Assembly (NCBI GenBank): GCA_028871815.1
Contig: JAGWMJ010000008.1
Coordinates: forward strand, 124,001-188,000
Direction: 5' to 3'
Origin: Armatimonadota bacterium
Lineage (GTDB): Bacteria; Armatimonadota; Chthonomonadetes; Chthonomonadales; Chthonomonadaceae
DNA length: 64,000 bases
Shown piece by piece: positions 62,396-64,000 of this stretch (the first letter of the stretch is position 1; every line of letters starts with the position of its first letter). The translations under genes were made by a program, and so were the position numbers. Below the pieces are notes generated by a model. The model saw only the letters and a list, made by a program, of their open reading frames with translations, did not search any database and was not told the origin of the DNA.

Positions 62396-63205
62396 TAGGC
62401 GGTAGGCGACCACAACCCCCGTCAGTACGATGGTATTGTCGCCCTGTGCTTTCGTTGGCGCGAGCAATCCGCTAATTCGAGCGCGCCATCGAACCACAAG
62501 CCCGGGTTTGGTCGCGAACCACCAGTTAACGCGGATTATGAACCCGGGCACGGTGGTGGTGATCGCGGTTTGCATTACCATCACGCGCCCGGCGCCAGGC
62601 AGTTTCACATCGCTAACGTGCGACGTTCGCACGTTGGCGGTATGGTGGCCCGGACCGAACGGTATCGAGCAATTCCAGTCACGTTGCGACGGGCTTCGCT
62701 GCCCGGGTGCCAGCCCTGTCCAATCCGTCGCGACACTCCTCGCCTGCTGGAAAGCGTCGGACCAGTTCGGCGTGGCGGCCGGATTTGCCATCCTGACACG
62801 ACGGAACCAGCCAGCGGACCAGAATGTTTCATCGTGGGTTGCAAACGAACCGCGTTTGAGCCCGACCCGGCTGCCACGGCGTGTCGCATCGAATAACGTC
62901 AGGCCCGGACCGGCATAAGTGCATTTCTGCCTTATGTTGAGCGCAACACCACCGTGAATCCGACTGTTCGGTTCGCTGGCAGCGATAAATCCCACCCGCT
63001 CAGTCATGGCAACCGCGTCGCCCCGCCGCCAGGCACGGGAGGGTGCGGGATATCCCGCGATTAGGCCCGTGAGCGCAGTCTCGCCTCCGGTTGGGCCGAC
63101 CGCGCCTACATTTACGCGGCGTACAAAGGACATTATCACCTTAACACCTAGCACGCTAAGAACAACTACGCACAGGATCGCGCCGACACGGTATCGATTA
63201 CACAA
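62351..63205 (-). CDS. Membrane-anchored protein after RHS copy C, unknown function
   Basis: 284 residues from a TTG at 63205 preceded by GGGAG with an 8-base gap. An N-terminal TM (VGAILCVVVLSVLGVKVIM) is followed by a soluble domain rich in Gly, Arg, Trp and beta-like segments (VMVMQTAITTTVPGFIIRV, IVLTGVVVAYRLGG). It follows the RHS copy C tip after 137 bases on the same strand, so an immunity or accessory role is possible. No family recognised. Confidence 0.5.
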   Translation of the reverse strand: MCNRYRVGAILCVVVLSVLGVKVIMSFVRRVNVGAVGPTGGETALTGLIAGYPAPSRAWRRGDAVAMTERVGFIAASEPNSRIHGGVALNIRQKCTYAGPGLTLFDATRRGSRVGLKRGSFATHDETFWSAGWFRRVRMANPAATPNWSDAFQQARSVATDWTGLAPGQRSPSQRDWNCSIPFGPGHHTANVRTSHVSDVKLPGAGRVMVMQTAITTTVPGFIIRVNWWFATKPGLVVRWRARISGLLAPTKAQGDNTIVLTGVVVAYRLGGRGPMTVIGWAGR

Positions 63206-63342
63206 TGGTTTAACTCCCGGTAACAAGACCACGTGCGACTCGGAACGGTTCCTGGGTCGACGTTTACTGCGGGGGGCTCCCACCACGCGCGAACCCAGTA
63301 CCGCATCCGGCGCCGGCTTGTTCCGGGTGATTCGCGGACAGA

Positions 63343-64000
63343 CTAATCCAAAAAAGGCGCCCGGCGGGCCCGTCGTCGTGGTGGCGTGCTTGACCGCCAA
63401 TGCTCGTATCCAGCCGCATTGTTCGGCGGAATGTACTCCTGACACAGGTCACTGATGTCATTCTCCATCGCTTGATCCGTAGCTGCCTCTTTCGCGACGA
63501 TATCGATGCCCCGTCCGGCAGCTACGGCACCATCGCCAATCGTGCCTGCCACGCCCTCGGCCGATCCAACGCCATCCGTTTCTGTGATGCCCCCGAGGAT
63601 CTCCTCGACGGCGTCCTGACCTACGTCGCGGCCAAACGAACCCAGGGTGGACCATTCTGGTGTGATGCCGCACACTTGTTGCGGCGCACCCGGCCACCCG
63701 TTGATGGGTATTGGCCGCTCGTGCGTGATCGCCAAAAAGCCACTTGGATCAATGCAGCCATTCGGTTCGCCCCAGCAATACGCGTACGGTATCTGGTCCA
63801 GCATACTGTCCCTACTGGCGAACCGCCCAACCTGCGGATCGTAATAGCGCGCTCCTACGTGTAGTAGGCCAGCGTCGCCGTGGCTCTGGTAGGCCCAATC
63901 GCCGGCGAAGTTGTACGGGCTGCTAGTGCTGCCGCTGCTCGCGATCGTGTTTCCAAACGCATCGAAATCCTGCGTCGCCGTAGCCGTGCCGGAGCTGTTG
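63343..64000 (-). CDS. RHS protein C-terminal part, copy C, 5' end outside the window
   Basis: 219 residues, open to the window edge. The core (DFDAFGNTIASSGSTSS, FAGDWAYQSHGDAGLLHVG, ARYYDPQVGRFASRDS) is almost identical to copy B at DNA level. After the junction MLDQIPYAYCWGEPNGCIDPSGF the tip is unrelated to that of copy B: about 135 residues, acidic in the middle (DAVEEILGGITETDG) and with DISDLCQEYIPPNNAAGYEHW near the end. It could be the active toxin tip; its activity is unknown. Confidence 0.85.
   Translation of the reverse strand, partial: NSSGTATATQDFDAFGNTIASSGSTSSPYNFAGDWAYQSHGDAGLLHVGARYYDPQVGRFASRDSMLDQIPYAYCWGEPNGCIDPSGFLAITHERPIPINGWPGAPQQVCGITPEWSTLGSFGRDVGQDAVEEILGGITETDGVGSAEGVAGTIGDGAVAAGRGIDIVAKEAATDQAMENDISDLCQEYIPPNNAAGYEHWRSSTPPRRRARRAPFLD
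63785..64000 (-). repeat. RHS core repeat, right copy (pairs with 61401-61616)
   Basis: Near-identical partner of 61401-61616, cut by the window edge; homology probably continues beyond 64000. Confidence 0.9.

Noticed and set aside
62430-62918. Plus-strand open frame opposite the membrane-anchored ORF
   Set aside because: No ribosome site, and the minus-strand frame has a TM, a ribosome site and the orientation of the array.
60353-64000. Insertion sequence or transposon as the source of the repeats
   Set aside because: No transposase, terminal inverted repeats or target duplications are visible; the repeated DNA encodes RHS core.

Overview
The window comes from an aerobic, GC-rich, diderm bacterium. 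The evidence is a TolC/adaptor/RND envelope pump, hopanoid genes, the MEP isoprenoid enzymes IspE and IspH, and an alternative complex III (ACIII) plus aa3-type oxidase respiratory cluster. Genes are tightly packed, with ATGA/TGATG overlaps and AGGAGG-type ribosome sites. The mix of ACIII, an uncharacterised ABC trio, GH116, a DUF4015-type secreted hydrolase and hopanoid genes would fit Armatimonadota or a neighbouring phylum. That placement is inference, as no rRNA or other taxonomic marker is present.

Layout, left half. 1-533: end of an unrecognised gene. 534-1150: tandem and inverted nine-base-phased repeats. 1153-10714: a likely seven-gene operon, hpnH-hpnA-ispH-hpnG followed by TolC, membrane-fusion protein and RND pump genes. 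10718-12802 (minus): two RCK/TrkA proteins and a Ppx/GppA phosphatase. 12967-14915: isochorismatase-like hydrolase and RarA. 15011-19776: a secreted protein of unknown function, ispE, a MobA-like nucleotidyltransferase, a class A beta-lactamase-fold protein without signal peptide, and a metallophosphatase. 19842-35512: a fused heme A/heme O synthase (CtaA-CtaB), ACIII genes actA-F, a small membrane protein, SCO, and cytochrome oxidase subunits II, I, III and IV.

Right half. 35576-38794: glutamate formiminotransferase facing yvcK-rapZ. 39122-39490: a glycine-rich RRM protein with a strong promoter, a long leader and a clear terminator. 39725-40855: a secreted TIM-barrel glycosidase-like protein. 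40976-45140: a TetR-HlyD-ABC-permease efflux operon with its promoter overlapping a palindrome. 45174-47856: an ABC ATPase with two permeases. 48807-58355: GH116, an ECF sigma factor coupled to a Cys/Met-rich secreted protein, folC, a sugar isomerase-like protein, a DUF4015-type hydrolase and an alpha/alpha-barrel protein. 58440-60194: greA and a methyltransferase.

The last 3.7 kb (60350-64000, minus strand) is an RHS/YD-repeat array. Two copies share an almost identical core but carry different C-terminal tips, and a third is a frameshifted remnant. A small membrane ORF overlaps the end of one tip and a membrane-anchored ORF follows the other, which is the arrangement expected of polymorphic toxin cassettes with immunity partners. 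This array, the sigma factor/metal-binding-like pair and the hopanoid-RND operon are the parts most worth following up.
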